A DNA stretch of 64,000 bases from Antedon bifida (taxonomy: Eukaryota > Echinodermata > Crinoidea > Comatulida > Antedonidae), in contig OY727094.1 in the NCBI GenBank assembly GCA_963402885.1, positions 24,616,501 to 24,680,500 on the forward strand. The letters run 5' to 3'. The notes beneath the pieces are model-generated. The model searched no databases. It saw nothing but the letters and a program-made list of their open reading frames with translations, and was not told the DNA's origin. A program made the position numbers and the translations under genes. Shown here piece after piece: positions 1-11,144 of the stretch (positions are counted from its first letter, which is position 1; the number at the start of each line of letters is the position of its first letter).

Positions 1-695
1 TTTATAAGGGAGATGCACCAATAAAATATACATGATCTTTATCAATATACAGCATTTATAATACAAGTTGAATAGTGTTTTTACCATTACAATAGATGAA
101 GTGCTCATTTATTTCAAATCGTGTATTCATGTTCTCTATAATAGTCATGGCATAACATTATCAGAAAATATACTAAAATCACTCTTTTGTTCTTTGAACC
201 ATTTAATAAACAACTTTATCTTTAATGCAATTGACAACATTTAAAGAGTTGTTTGGTTTACCTTTTTTATAGTAAGTTTGGTGCTGAGTATTTTAATATA
301 TAAAATACAGAAATTGGCATTAGTGAGGTTCTTATTATAAATAGTTGATACCTGAAGTTTCGTGTTTGAGTAACGGGTTTTCATTCCTTTTCGAATAATA
401 ATAAATATTCGCAAAAGAATGAAAACCCGTATCAACTATTTATAATTATGATGATGATGATTATAAGGACGATGATGATGATGATAATGATGATGACGGT
501 GACATATTGACGGTGATGGTAACGACGCTGTTTATGCAAATGCTGCTGCTGAAGGGTTCAGTTTGTTTTAAATATCTCATTTGCTTATTTACTTGTGTTT
601 TTATTTTAAATATATTAATATTTTAAGATGAACTATTAGATACATTCTACTTTCTTTAAATCTGACCTTTTGGAGTTCATTATTCATTATTATAG
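1..695 (+). other. Intron of gene 1 (between P-loop exon and switch I exon)
   Basis: No coding exon is seen. The stretch matches 56655-57362, the intron that follows the P-loop exon of gene 2, at roughly 97% by eye. The P-loop exon of gene 1 should therefore lie about 20 bases left of the window. It holds a foldback (334-446) and an imperfect GAT-rich run at about 447-500. A splice acceptor ends it at 694-695. Confidence 0.8.
334..446. repeat. Intronic foldback, conserved in both gene copies
   Basis: Outer arms ATTATAAATAGTTGATAC and GTATCAACTATTTATAAT are perfect reverse complements. Inner arms around ACGGGTTTTCATTC and GAATGAAAACCCGT pair as well, around an AT-rich loop. About 30 bases on the left side are unpaired. 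The same structure is at about 56993-57106 in gene 2, so it predates the gene duplication. It is probably a small MITE; no protein is encoded. Confidence 0.75.
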
Positions 696-3555
696 ATTTA
701 AATCCAACGAACCATCTACTGATGGTATTGTTATTACAACGACATTGTTTCAAGCAATTGGAAAAGACTGTGACAAGTGGAAGAAGGAAGATATCGACGG
801 TAAGTTTGAAAAGAAGAATTCAACCATACCAAATGACACATTAACTGTTCATTCAAAGTTGGCTGTCCCCACAAAAGAGAGAAACTCTCTCTTTCTTCTT
901 CCTTCAACAAACGCATAATTGCCTGCTTTGGCCAATTTGTGTATAGAGATTAATTAGTATCATAATAAAGGTAAAAACGTACCGGTAAGGTACATTGGAA
1001 ATAATATTTTTATTAAATACTTAAATGCATTTTGGTCTATAATTACATAAATGACCTACATATATTTATTTTATTTACAGGTGATTATGATGATTTGATG
1101 ATATATCTCATTTCTCTAATATTAGTATTTTAATTTATCTCTATGATGTGTACCGTACAATCTTATTTCACCTTGTTTTTTTTTTTTTTTACAGTTATGG
1201 AGCTCAACAAGAAAATACGGGAAGATGCACTTGCAGAAAAACTTGCAACACAGTTAATAAAGGAAGAAATGGATGATGGTGAAGGAAGTTCAGATATGTC
1301 AACATCTAAATCTGATTCCCAACTGGAATCATCAGCAATCTCTTCTTTGGATCCAATAAAAACACGTATGATGAATGTCTACTAAAATTTCTATTACAAG
1401 GATATTTTTATTATTCTAAACAAACTGTATTGGTGATCATAATCAAGTTAAGATGCACTCATACAGTATAGAAACATACATAAAAGTGAAATGTTAGACA
1501 TTTTATATATTGTATCAAAAATATATTATAATGAATTGCAGGAACATCCCAGAAAATGCCTGAACACATCACAGCAAAGATGGAAAAACAAACGTCAACT
1601 GAAACCAAATTACATTTACAAGGTGCAGTTTCAACACCTTCAATATCTGATTTCGAATGTTCTATATCTTCTGACTCTGTGTCTTCAGTGGAAGGTTTGA
1701 TTATTTTTTTAAATATTTTTAAAGTGTTCAAATAAACATCAATAATATAATACGTACTGACTAAAGTTTGGTTGTTTCGCATTTTAATCACTTTACTATA
1801 ACAAGTCATCACGCGAATTAATAGCAACAAATTAATTTAATGAGAAGAAAAGAAATTAATATTTTAGATTATTGTTTAATCCAATTTAATAAACCAATTT
1901 AATGTAAATAATAAATTAATGTAGTGTATTATACATGCTGATGCTGAAATAAACACGAAATTATTATTTTTATTGTTATGAGTGCAACACGACACAAATA
2001 ATCATTTTTGTTTTACATTTTCGCCGACAGAAAACTCGAGATTCAAGCAAACCCAGCGAATATTTGAAGAGGCTGTAGTGGAAGAAAGTACATCAAAGAT
2101 GAATGAAAGAACATCTTTCAACGAACTTCCTTTAGGCGAGGCTTCTACATCTGATTCCAGAGAGTCTGATTACACGTCATTGGCAGTGGAATCGGCAAGA
2201 AAGGGTTGGACTCATTATTTGGTTTTCTTAATTTTTGATAAAATAATATGTATGGCATTATACCATTATTATAAAACATTCTGGAAAATGTTGTCCTCAA
2301 AAAGTTAGTCCATCCAGGGAAGAGTGACATTTTCTTTTCTTGTTGCAAACAAATAAATGTATTAAAATGCAAATATTAAAACTGGGCAATCAATAATATT
2401 CGCTGCTCGTTCAATTCTTTAATAATCCTGAATGATGTATTTATTTATTGTATACGCTTACTTTATCCATTTTAACATTCATTATGTCTACTCACAACCA
2501 ATCAGACCAGTCCATCTATCCATATCTAATTTACACACACCCCATTGATTTGTAGTCATTATTTGAATTTAGAGAGTCAACTAAAAGAAAATCCGACAAT
2601 TCCCGACTCCATTCAAAGAAAAGTTGTTGCTAAAATAAAAAAGCGAAGACGGAAAGATAGTTGGGCGATGAAAATGATTAGGAAATTTGTAAAAAGAAAA
2701 AGTGATGATTCAGAAAGTATTCCAAGTGACGTAACTACTATATGGGACTACGCAGGTCAACTGGACTACTACATAACGCATAGGGTATGTTCCTATTTTG
2801 TTATTTGCTATTACTTAAAAATGTCTTAAAAATTAAAAAATAAATTTATTGGCGCATGTTTAAAAAAAGGGCATTGATTTGCTTGTTTACGTATCTATTC
2901 TATTATACAGACCTTTAAATTATATTTTAAATTTTATTTAATTTATGTATTTTTTCTTTTGTTCATAGTTTTTGTTTCATACGTTAAATGATTATTAAAA
3001 AAATAAAGAGATTTGCTCATAGTGACAGTACGACATTGTGTTGTGGTATAACATTTTCACTAAAGTATTATTGCATGTATCAAATAACACATCCCTAATA
3101 AATGACTTGGAATATAAAAAAAGTTATTATTATCAATTGTATTTTGTTTAGTTTTTCCTCACAAATAGAGTATCCTACTGTGTAACGTTTAATGCGTGTG
3201 ATAACTTGGATGAACCAGCTAATCCGCGAGATTCAATTACAGTAAGTGCCTACAGTACCTATACTTATTTGCTCGAATACACTTTATTAAATATGCATAT
3301 CTTTGTTATTGAGAATATGTTAGCTTACTTTGTAAGATTGAATTTTATTTGTGATTTTAGAGTACACTAGGAATGACCAATTTGGAAATGAATATGTTCT
3401 GGATAAGGTCCATTTATGAACATACTGTGGCACAACATGGTCCAGGAAGTCCCATTAATATTGATGGCAAGATCATCGAGTCACCTCCTATCTGTTTGGT
3501 TGCTACACATATGGACACATTTCGTAAAAAGTCAAAATCAAAAAATTGGATCAAG
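696..3555 (+). CDS. Gene 1 Roc GTPase segment with long insertion
   Basis: Exon 696-799 carries the putative switch I (STDGIVI). The exons at 1195-1365, 1542-1694 and 2031-2204 encode a Ser/Glu/Asp-rich low-complexity stretch. Exon 2573-2784 gives a Lys/Arg-rich segment and then WDYAGQLDYYITHR, the G3 motif of Roc/Ras-like GTPases. 3152-3241 continues with FFLTNR and the following strand. 3361-3555 contains the G4-like ATHMD. About 245 residues separate switch I from G3, against a few tens in ordinary Roc domains. This splits the fold with a probably disordered insert. The 153-bp exon 1542-1694 is open here, unlike in gene 2. Confidence 0.8.
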
Positions 3556-6500
3556 GTAACAGACGTACATTAGCATTAAATAAGCTTACAATTTTGCAAC
3601 AGTATGTGGTATACACGGACAGGATTAAGGCTGAATTAGTTAAAACCGATACAGTGATGAAATATAAATAGCGTAGCCTACGGTCCTCGAATTAAATCGT
3701 GTATTAAGTTTAATTATCGGTTAGACTTATTCAAATCAGAATATGAAATAACAGTTTGTAAGAATCATTACATTCTTGTTGTTATAGCTTGTAATTATGA
3801 AAACACTTTTTATTAAAGGAAGTGGAGGATAAGTTTCGTAAAATGTTTGAAAAAATGGAAGGAATGCCATATGCCGATCATGTAGATCGTGAGATGTACA
3901 TGGTTGATAACACTGTAAAATCGCATGAAGGTATAAAACAACTTAGGAGAAACGTTGGTCGTTACATGAAGGCCATGGTGAGAAGTGTTCCATTAAAATG
4001 GGTGGATTTGCAAGAACAGTTGCAAGAAATTGGAAAAACAACACTGTGTATTACTTTTACTGAGGTAAGATTTTGTTTTTAATGTATAACCGTGAATGTT
4101 ATGTTGTCACGACTGTAAACACAGATTTATATATAAAACACATATAGAGTATGAACGCTAGTACAAAATAATTTATTATCTTATTAAAAATAGTGTACTA
4201 TATGGTAACAATTATAATGTATAAGGTCATAAATTGAAGGTCACATTTCTGTCTACAATGTAAGGTTGACAAGTTCGTTTGTTGAGCCAGCGAATTAATA
4301 TTGCAATAGTAAATATAGATGTCTTGTAATTTTTTAGTATTTGGAAAGTCTTCATCATTATTGTACTATTTTTCTTGTTTAGTTTCCCGCAAAACATGAA
4401 CAACTAAGATTGTTAATAAATCAAACATTGAATTGGTTATTTCGTAATGTTAATACACTTATTTACTATCCTAAAATAAAAATGATAATGTAAAATAAAT
4501 ATAAAAAATGCAAGAAACAGTTACATTTAACCAGAGATAGGCCTTCCCGACAATGCGCTTTCTAAAATGTCTAGTCAAAGTGAAGAATGCTAGATCAAAA
4601 TATGTTTTATTCAACAATTTGTTTACAATTATTTTTAAGGAAAATAACAATATTTAATCATCAAATTCAGTACACTCTATTTTGTTATTAATTTGCATTA
4701 GACATCTAAAATTGGCACTGAATGTGGAATTTCAAAAGATGGGCTATCCACTGCCATAACGTACCTGAATGACATTGGAGTTATCATGTATTCAAGTACT
4801 AACAAGAAATTAAGAAACACAGTGATAACAAATCTTTACATGATGATTGAAATGGTGACAAAAGTGATCACAGTAGTTGAACCAACTATTGAAGTGGTAA
4901 GTAGATAAGGTTAGCAGCAAAATAATTGTCACAAAACGGATTTAAAATATTGACATGTGGATACAACACTGATTACTTTTAGTTAGTTGTTTGTTGTCAA
5001 CATTTATTGTGGTTGTATGAATATGTTTACAAATTAGTTTTTGTATTTATTATTTGGAAACAGAAACAATTAAGAAATCTTTGGAAAAAGCTTAACAAGG
5101 AAGGGATACTTGAGGAAAAATTGCTACGGCATTTATGGAAAAGAGAATTAGAAGAAGATCCAAATCGTTTTGATATTTTTACTGAAGTGATGAAAACATT
5201 TGGTTTGCTCTATGAGAAATTAGAAGTAAGTTGAACAAATTTGCTCTTAACAAAATCTGAGATAATTTTAGTAATATAGTTCGATGTTACATATTATATT
5301 GTTCATAACACTACAAATACTTATTTTACATTAGCATGAAAGCGAAGATAACCGGATGTTCCTGGTTCCATGTCGGATGAAAATTAAGGATGAAAGCCTT
5401 AAAGTTGAAATGGACAAGAAACAGAAGGTATCACTTTATCTTACACCTACGGACTTCCTTCCTGATTCTGTGTACAATACATTGGTTGTTGCATTTCTGA
5501 ACCTGGTGGAGCTTAAAGGTAGAAGACGGGACCCAGTTGTATTTCAAAATCGTAGTGATTTTGACTTTGGAGATCATGAGGTTCGTTTAGGTCCCGTGAA
5601 AATCGACCATCAAAATAAAAACAAGCATGCGTTGAAGGTACGAACATTTATTTAACTCATTATTTACCATAATTTGAATATTTATTATTTCTGTTGATTA
5701 GCTAGCATGTCTTTAGAAAGATTTTAAACAAATATCAAATTATCAATTATTTCTGATCATTTTCTGCATGTAGAAATTTGGTCTCCTAAACATTCAATCA
5801 GTTATAGCAGTGGTGAAAGCTAAGTACGTCTAATCAAGACTACACAGATGGATAATAATACTAGCTGTGATTACCACATAATTTATGTATTCTAATAATA
5901 TGTATTCATTTAAGATTCTTAGAATAAATGTAACTTAGACAATAAAACAACAAATAATTTTATAATAATATAATTTAAATTAATATAGAGGCTATTTTGT
6001 TTTACAGTTTTTAATGTTTTGGTATCTAGGTTGCCCAACGGGTATTTGTAATTCTCTGAAAGATTCTAAAAATTAAATGATACATTATATTCACCAAATA
6101 AATGTACAGTAATGAATATACGTAGACGTAAGCAGTGTGAGATAGAATATGTTAAATAATTCAACAAATCAATACATCTTTTTTAACAGCTTGAAATATC
6201 CCGTCGAACTAAAGTTGACGAAAATAACACAGAGGAAATATTTGAACTAAAACCGAGCTTATGCATTGAGGTAAAGATTCTAAGATTGTAATGTAATAGC
6301 TTATCTGAATGCAGTTATAAGAAACGTTTCATTCAAGTTTATTTATTATGTATTTTTTGTTTTAGATACTAAGCTATTTACAGCTTCAACTAAAGACTGT
6401 GCTGAAAACTAATGAAGGAATCGGTTATAACCTATGTGTGTTGTGTATCGCCTGTTATCCAGAGCACATTCATTTACACGATCTGGAAGAGTGTTTAAAA

Positions 6501-7562
6501 GAAGACAACAGCACTGTTCCATGTGGTGAGAAGTCCATGAAAACTGATCGCTTAAAGCGCTTATTTTTGGAAGGTGGGATTACACATTCATCATATTGTG
6601 TTTAATGACAAAATAAATATGTATTTTATGACAACTAACTATATTACTTATATACATATTTAACCTACAAATAAATAACAATGATATCTTTCAGTGACAA
6701 ATGTACGTGAATATTTATGTAATGATAATAAGTATATCTACACAACTTTTGAAGATATTAAAATATAACATCATTTATTATCATTTCATTTCCAGGCAGA
6801 AGTAGTGTGGAGCCATCACCAATTTATCAAGGTAACTAATATACCAACGCACCACAAGGAATGATACTAGTGAATTGAATGTGTTTATGTCCATGGTGTT
6901 CAAACGATATACACTGTGTACCAAATAATGCATGTATTCAATTGATAGTATTCATCATATTGCGCAATATGATTATTACAATTTTTAATTTGAAAATCTG
7001 AATGTAATTGTTTTCGGTTTTCTTTTTTACAGGATCATCCGAAGAGTTTGAAAAAATCGTGGTAAACGTATCGAGCTGGTATGATGAACATGGCTCACTT
7101 GATAAACTGAAGGTGTTATGCAAAGATCTGATAACACCTTACAATGATCTTCAGAATGCTGACTGCATAGCTTTCTTCAACCTATTGAAACGATCTGGCA
7201 ATGTTACCACTACCAACGTGAAAGTTCTTATTGACGCAATTAATGTCACTAGTACCAATGGTGTTTTGGAGGTCAACAAACTGTTAAAGGAGACATTTGA
7301 TAAAACCAACAAGTGTATCACATCCTTCTCAACATATCGACAACACCTAATTCAGTTCGGTGACGCACTTTCGGAAAAAAATACAAGAGATCTCATCCGT
7401 TTGAAAATTGTTCTAAAAAAACAAAGTAGCAACCAATGGACTGTGATATTAGATCTTGAACAAAGGGGGGTTCTAAGGGAAGATAAATTGCAATCATTTA
7501 TTGCATTTTTAAAGGAGAATAACATGACTGTTCCTGCTGAAAAGTTAGAATATAATGCTTAG
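696..7562 (+). CDS. Gene 1: Roc-COR-DED protein, 3' part (5' part lies outside the window)
   Basis: Sixteen exons join in phase with no stop until TAG 7560-7562: 696-799, 1195-1365, 1542-1694, 2031-2204, 2573-2784, 3152-3241, 3361-3555, 3819-4064, 4702-4896, 5064-5225, 5335-5637, 6190-6270, 6366-6573, 6796-6831, 7033-7562, and the P-loop exon just outside the left edge. Introns are GT-AG; the weakest junctions are donor 2205 (GTTGGA) and acceptor 2572. The product is the tail of a ROCO-type GTPase: switch I region, Ser/acidic insertion, G3 WDYAGQ, G4 ATHMD, COR domain and two DED-like domains. Every exon has a counterpart of equal or nearly equal length in gene 2. By analogy with gene 2, an ankyrin array should lie upstream. 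Expected cytosolic. No AATAAA is seen in the first kilobase after the stop. Confidence 0.85.
3819..6573 (+). CDS. Gene 1 COR domain and Cys-containing tail
   Basis: Exons 3819-4064, 4702-4896, 5064-5225 and 5335-5637 give a typical COR pattern. First comes a helical stretch ending in VPLKWVDLQEQLQ, then a winged-helix-like part with LNDIGVIMYSS, then LWKKLNKEGILEEKLLRHLW, then a second lobe with FLVPCRMK and LPDSVYNTLVV. COR domains dimerise ROCO proteins next to the Roc GTPase; that is family knowledge. Exons 6190-6270 and 6366-6573 add a segment with CVLCIAC and further Cys/His residues, possibly metal binding. Introns 5226-5334 and 5638-6189 are clearly more diverged from gene 2 than the upstream introns. 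Confidence 0.8.
7033..7562 (+). CDS. Gene 1 terminal exon: two DED-like domains
   Basis: One 530-bp exon encodes about 176 residues. Two consecutive all-helical units can be seen. The first has LDKLKVLCKDLI and FFNLLKRSGNV, and the second has FGDALSEKNTRDLIRLK and ILDLEQRGVLREDKL. Spacing and hydrophobic pattern fit death-effector domains (DED), small adaptors that assemble caspase or signalling complexes. A DAPK-like death domain is the main alternative. The short exon 6796-6831 links it to the COR part. The coding frame ends at 7562. Confidence 0.65.
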
Positions 7563-7908
7563 CATTGATGCCGAGTATATTACCAAACTCAATGTCGGTA
7601 AATCGATCAAGTGTTTGTGTTCCAATCTTTAAATGTAAACAATATAAAGCTCTGTCTGCACTATCACAGTATTTTGACCAAAAAAGGTGTGATATGCCCA
7701 GATATTGTAGTTATATCACATCATCACGTCCATATATGGGTACATCACATTTGTTGACGCATAACGTTTAATAATCTTTGAAGCCAGTAAATGTTAAATT
7801 AATTGATTTTAATTTCCGCCAAATACAAAAAAAAACAGTTATAAAAGGCAAGGAAATATTTTTCGATAACTTTCGACTAACATTTCGGGGCTGATTGTAA
7901 AGCAAACT

Positions 7909-7955
7909 AGAGGGTACTCCGAGAGTGTATACTCCGCCTACAGTATTATTTTTTT
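7909..7955. repeat. Terminal fragment of a MITE-like family
   Basis: CTAGAGGGTACTCCGAGAGT followed by ATACTCCGCCTACAG is the reverse complement, with changes, of the right end of the repeat at 25259-25864 (CTCTCGGAGTAACCTCTAG). Only the end is recognisable here. Confidence 0.5.
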
Positions 7956-8270
7956 ACATAAAAATATCCAACTAAAAGAAAAGAGTTTTCTTTATAATTA
8001 CACTACATAGTTAATAGCAGTTTGGTCCTTCCATTTGAAAGCACCCTTAGGTCATTGATAATTGTGGTAAGTTTGGCGAGATTCAGATTAATACTGTTGT
8101 TTATAGGACACACTATTCCCTTTAATATTGAACTTAGTATTAACTCAATTGTGGCAAAGTTTGATGAGATACAGGCATACGGGGTAGTATCGGTATACTG
8201 TATGTCAGCGGAAAAGCAATTTTTAAGAATGCGTAAAGGCCTAACTAATAATGTATATACAAAATCTTAA

Positions 8271-8418
8271 TTAAAAGAGGTCTGATACCATTTCACTTTC
8301 TTTATTAAAAGAGGTCTGATACTATTCATGTTCTTAGTTAAAAGAATTCTGATAATATTTCATTTTCGTCTTAGTTAAAAGAAGTATGATACCATTTCAT
8401 TTTCTTATTAATTAAAAC
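8271..8418. repeat. Short tandem repeat, about 40-bp unit, four copies
   Basis: The word TTAAAAGAGGTCTGATACCA, with variants, recurs four times at 36-46 base spacing, each followed by a TTTCATTTTC-like stretch. Copies are imperfect. Non-coding. Confidence 0.7.
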
Positions 8419-9697
8419 ACTTCACTTTATATTTCTGAAACAAACATTTCCTTATCAGTTGGTGGTATTTCTTGCAATGTTTTTGGATGCGCTTTTCTAT
8501 GTGTTGTTTAAAATGCGCGTTTTTGTTTTACTCATGCTAACTGTAAACTTGATACAGTTATTTTTGTAGAATAGGCCTACGGTATTCGGTACGGTAAATT
8601 AATCATAATCCTATTATTATTCACTATATAATTAATATCATGTTTACATAGTGTAATGTTTATAAGACTAGATTTATTGTAATACAATAGTTAAATCTTG
8701 TTAAATCATGAACATTAACAAGAAACTGAGGATAGCTTATATATAAATTATTTCTTTTTTTTTAAATGAAGATTTAGACAGTGCATCACCTTCTTATTGT
8801 AATTCAATGTTGTCGAAAAATGTGCATAATGTTAGATTTGAAAATAAATCTGCCACATAAAGTGTGATGTAATTATTTATTTGATAATTTAAAAAGCGTC
8901 AATATACTATCTGCAAATTATAACGGTCACAATAATTGATTCAAACATGGAATGGGTAAAGATATAAACTGGTTTTGCTTATTTAGCAATGAACTGATTG
9001 AACTTATAACAGGTTTGGTTTCACACTTATTGATTGTTTATTAATACGGATTGAGACAAAATGTTTTCTTCTAGTTATCATTGTAATCAATTAATTGTAT
9101 TATTTATTAAATTACACATATTATTATATCACATAACATAATAGTAAGATATGTCAGTTATCGATTATTTCTGTTAATTGTTTGTTGTTGCTTCTTAGGT
9201 TTGAGTGGTTCATAATTGTTTTTGTCTTATAAATTTTGATTGGTCAATTAATTTCCCATCTCTACTCCTGGTGGTACCTATAAATAGTTCACAATGGGAT
9301 TCATGAAGATGAAAAATAAAGCTAAACATATTTAATCACATCATGAAGGGGCGTGGTCAAAATGACGTTATTAGTTGTTCAAATGTTTGGGCTCCCCTTT
9401 TAGAATTGTTAGTTAGGTCCCAAAGAAAGTTTCTGCAAAGCTTGGGATGTTGTCACAAAGTGCAAAAAAAAAGTGCTAAGTGACCTGACGACAATATCTT
9501 CATCAACATCAACAGTATATATTTTCTAATCTACCAACACCTGATTTTGTTGTTACTTAATCGTGCATATCATTGAAACCATTTTAATTCCTGGTCGTCT
9601 AAAAGATCCCGAACAATGCAAAAGAAAAATCCTTCTTCGTCTTCCACTGCATCTGTGTCTACTGGTTGTAGAAGAAATTGTAGTGCAACACACGTTT

Positions 9698-9832
9698 AAC
9701 AAGGCCAACAGCCATAAGTCGCGTGCTAAAACGCACAGTGATACCGGACCGACAGACAGACCGACAGACCGACCAACCGACAGATCGACAGACCGACCGA
9801 CACAGTGAACTATAGAGTCGCGTCCACGCGAC
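9698..9832. mobile_element. Small insertion with (CCGA)-type repeats
   Basis: Present in copy A only; copy B reads straight across (ACACGTTT then TAAAAATG). It contains a GACAGACCGACC-type simple repeat at about 9742-9802 and ends with GTCGCGTCCACGCGAC, a short palindrome. AAGTCGCG near its left end is inverted relative to the CGCGACT at its right end. It is a probable non-autonomous insertion. Confidence 0.6.
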
Positions 9833-10701
9833 TAAAAATGAGACATATGAATACTAGTAAATTCCTACATGTATACATTGTAGAGCAGAATAACTTTAAC
9901 CATTTAACGGACCATTTCCATCTAACATCTTTTCTCTGACTCGTGACTACAGTGTACAGTTATTGCAATTGATTACCTTTACAATAACTCACACCTACTA
10001 GGTTTATGGCTAACTATTCATTAAACGTTAGCATTTTTAAAACAATGCAGGCCTAACTAAAATTTGTCTGGAAATTATGTTCAATAAATATACACATATC
10101 TATTTATTATTATATTATATTTAAAATATATGGTATGCTTTTCACACAAATGAAGAATCATTTTGAAGAACAATTGCTTTTTACTTGAAAATGAAAATTA
10201 AACTTGAACCTAAACTAAATGTCAATTTCTTATTTTAACCACTTGACACATAAAACGTATGATAATCGATTATAGTACGTTAACGCCCGACACACAGTAA
10301 TTGTTTTGTTTTTCATAGATGTTCTTAGAAAATGTATCAATCATTTAATTTAACGGTGCTTATTTAACAATATACCTATAAAAACAGTTGTTTTTCTTTT
10401 CCTGTATATATTTGGTCTTTACAATATCAGCTTAGTCATTTGTTAAACCCATTGAGTTGAAATTAATATATTCCACAGTAATAGTGTGTTTCGATTCACT
10501 GAGATTTCAATTTTCTAATGCAATGCAGTTACGACCCATATGTAATTGATCACATTCCTGAGTGTTTTAGGGCATAAAGAACAGTTAAAGTTTAAAGGCC
10601 ATGAACACATTTTGTTACTAGACCTATTAACTTGTTCTTTAGATCAAGAACAAATGTTAGTAAAACATGTTTTTCTCTTTTTAAATGAGAGGTACATGTG
10701 T

Positions 10702-11144
10702 ATGGAACGCCTCCTCTGCCTTCAGTTCACATTTATCATGCAGTACACACCAATCGTCATGCAGTACACACCAATCGTCATGCAGTACACACCAATCGTC
10801 ATGCAGTACACACCAATGGTCATGCAGTACACACCAATCGTCATGCAGTACACACCAAACATCATGCAGTACACACCAATCGTCATGCAGTACATACCAA
10901 ACATCATGCAGTACACACCAATCGTCATGCAGTACACACCAATTTTCATGCAGCACACACCAATCGTCATGCAGTACACACCAATGGTCATGCAGTACAC
11001 ACCAATCGTCATGCAGTACACACCAATCGTCATGCAGTCAAATATTGCGTAATTTATACCGCCACCTATCGACAAAATAGAATGCATGACGATTGGTGTG
11101 TACTGCATGATAAATGTGAACTGAAGGCAGAGGAGGCGTTCCAT
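10702..11144. mobile_element. Hairpin MITE with internal 21-bp minisatellite
   Basis: Terminal inverted repeats of about 62 bp (10702-10763 and 11083-11144) begin ATGGAACGCCTCCTCTGCC and are nearly perfect reverse complements. The element is flanked by 8-bp direct repeats ACATGTGT at 10694-10701 and 11145-11152. The paralogous site in duplication copy B (about 15231-15256) has a single ACATGTGT and no element, so this is an insertion after the segmental duplication. An 8-bp target duplication fits hAT-type elements, but palindromy at the flank leaves 6 or 10 bp possible. No transposase is encoded. Confidence 0.85.
10738..11037. repeat. 21-bp minisatellite, 14 units
   Basis: Unit ATGCAGTACACACCAATCGTC is repeated head to tail fourteen times from 10738 to 11031, plus a partial unit, with point variants (for example AACATC or ATTTTC at the unit end). 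One unit is also the inner edge of both inverted repeats of the surrounding MITE, so the array grew from the element's own arm. Because 21 is a multiple of three, all six frames stay open; this is not coding evidence. Confidence 0.95.

Larger units (their letters stand above)
7563..9175. other. Gene 1 3' flank and intergenic DNA
   Basis: There is no convincing gene. It contains a MITE terminus (7909-7955), a four-copy tandem repeat (8271-8418) and otherwise AT-rich DNA. Short open frames at 7565 and 8022 have no recognisable domain and no paralogue in the window. Confidence 0.6.

Noticed and set aside
1143-1385. 80-codon frame starting at 1143 taken as a gene of its own
   Set aside because: It is exon 1195-1365 of gene 1 read through its splice sites; the upstream part is a T-rich acceptor tract.
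2205-2308. Read-through of the exon ending at 2204 into KGWTHYLVFL as an alternative C-terminus
   Set aside because: It ends in a stop shortly after and is hydrophobic intron translation; both paralogues keep phase by splicing at 2205 and 58863, though the donor is weak.
9290-9330. Possible promoter (CCTATAAATAG) in both segmental duplicates
   Set aside because: A TATA-like word in AT-rich DNA without a supported downstream gene is not enough evidence.
10738-11037. CRISPR-like regular repeats
   Set aside because: Units are directly adjacent without spacers and lie inside a hairpin transposon in animal DNA.
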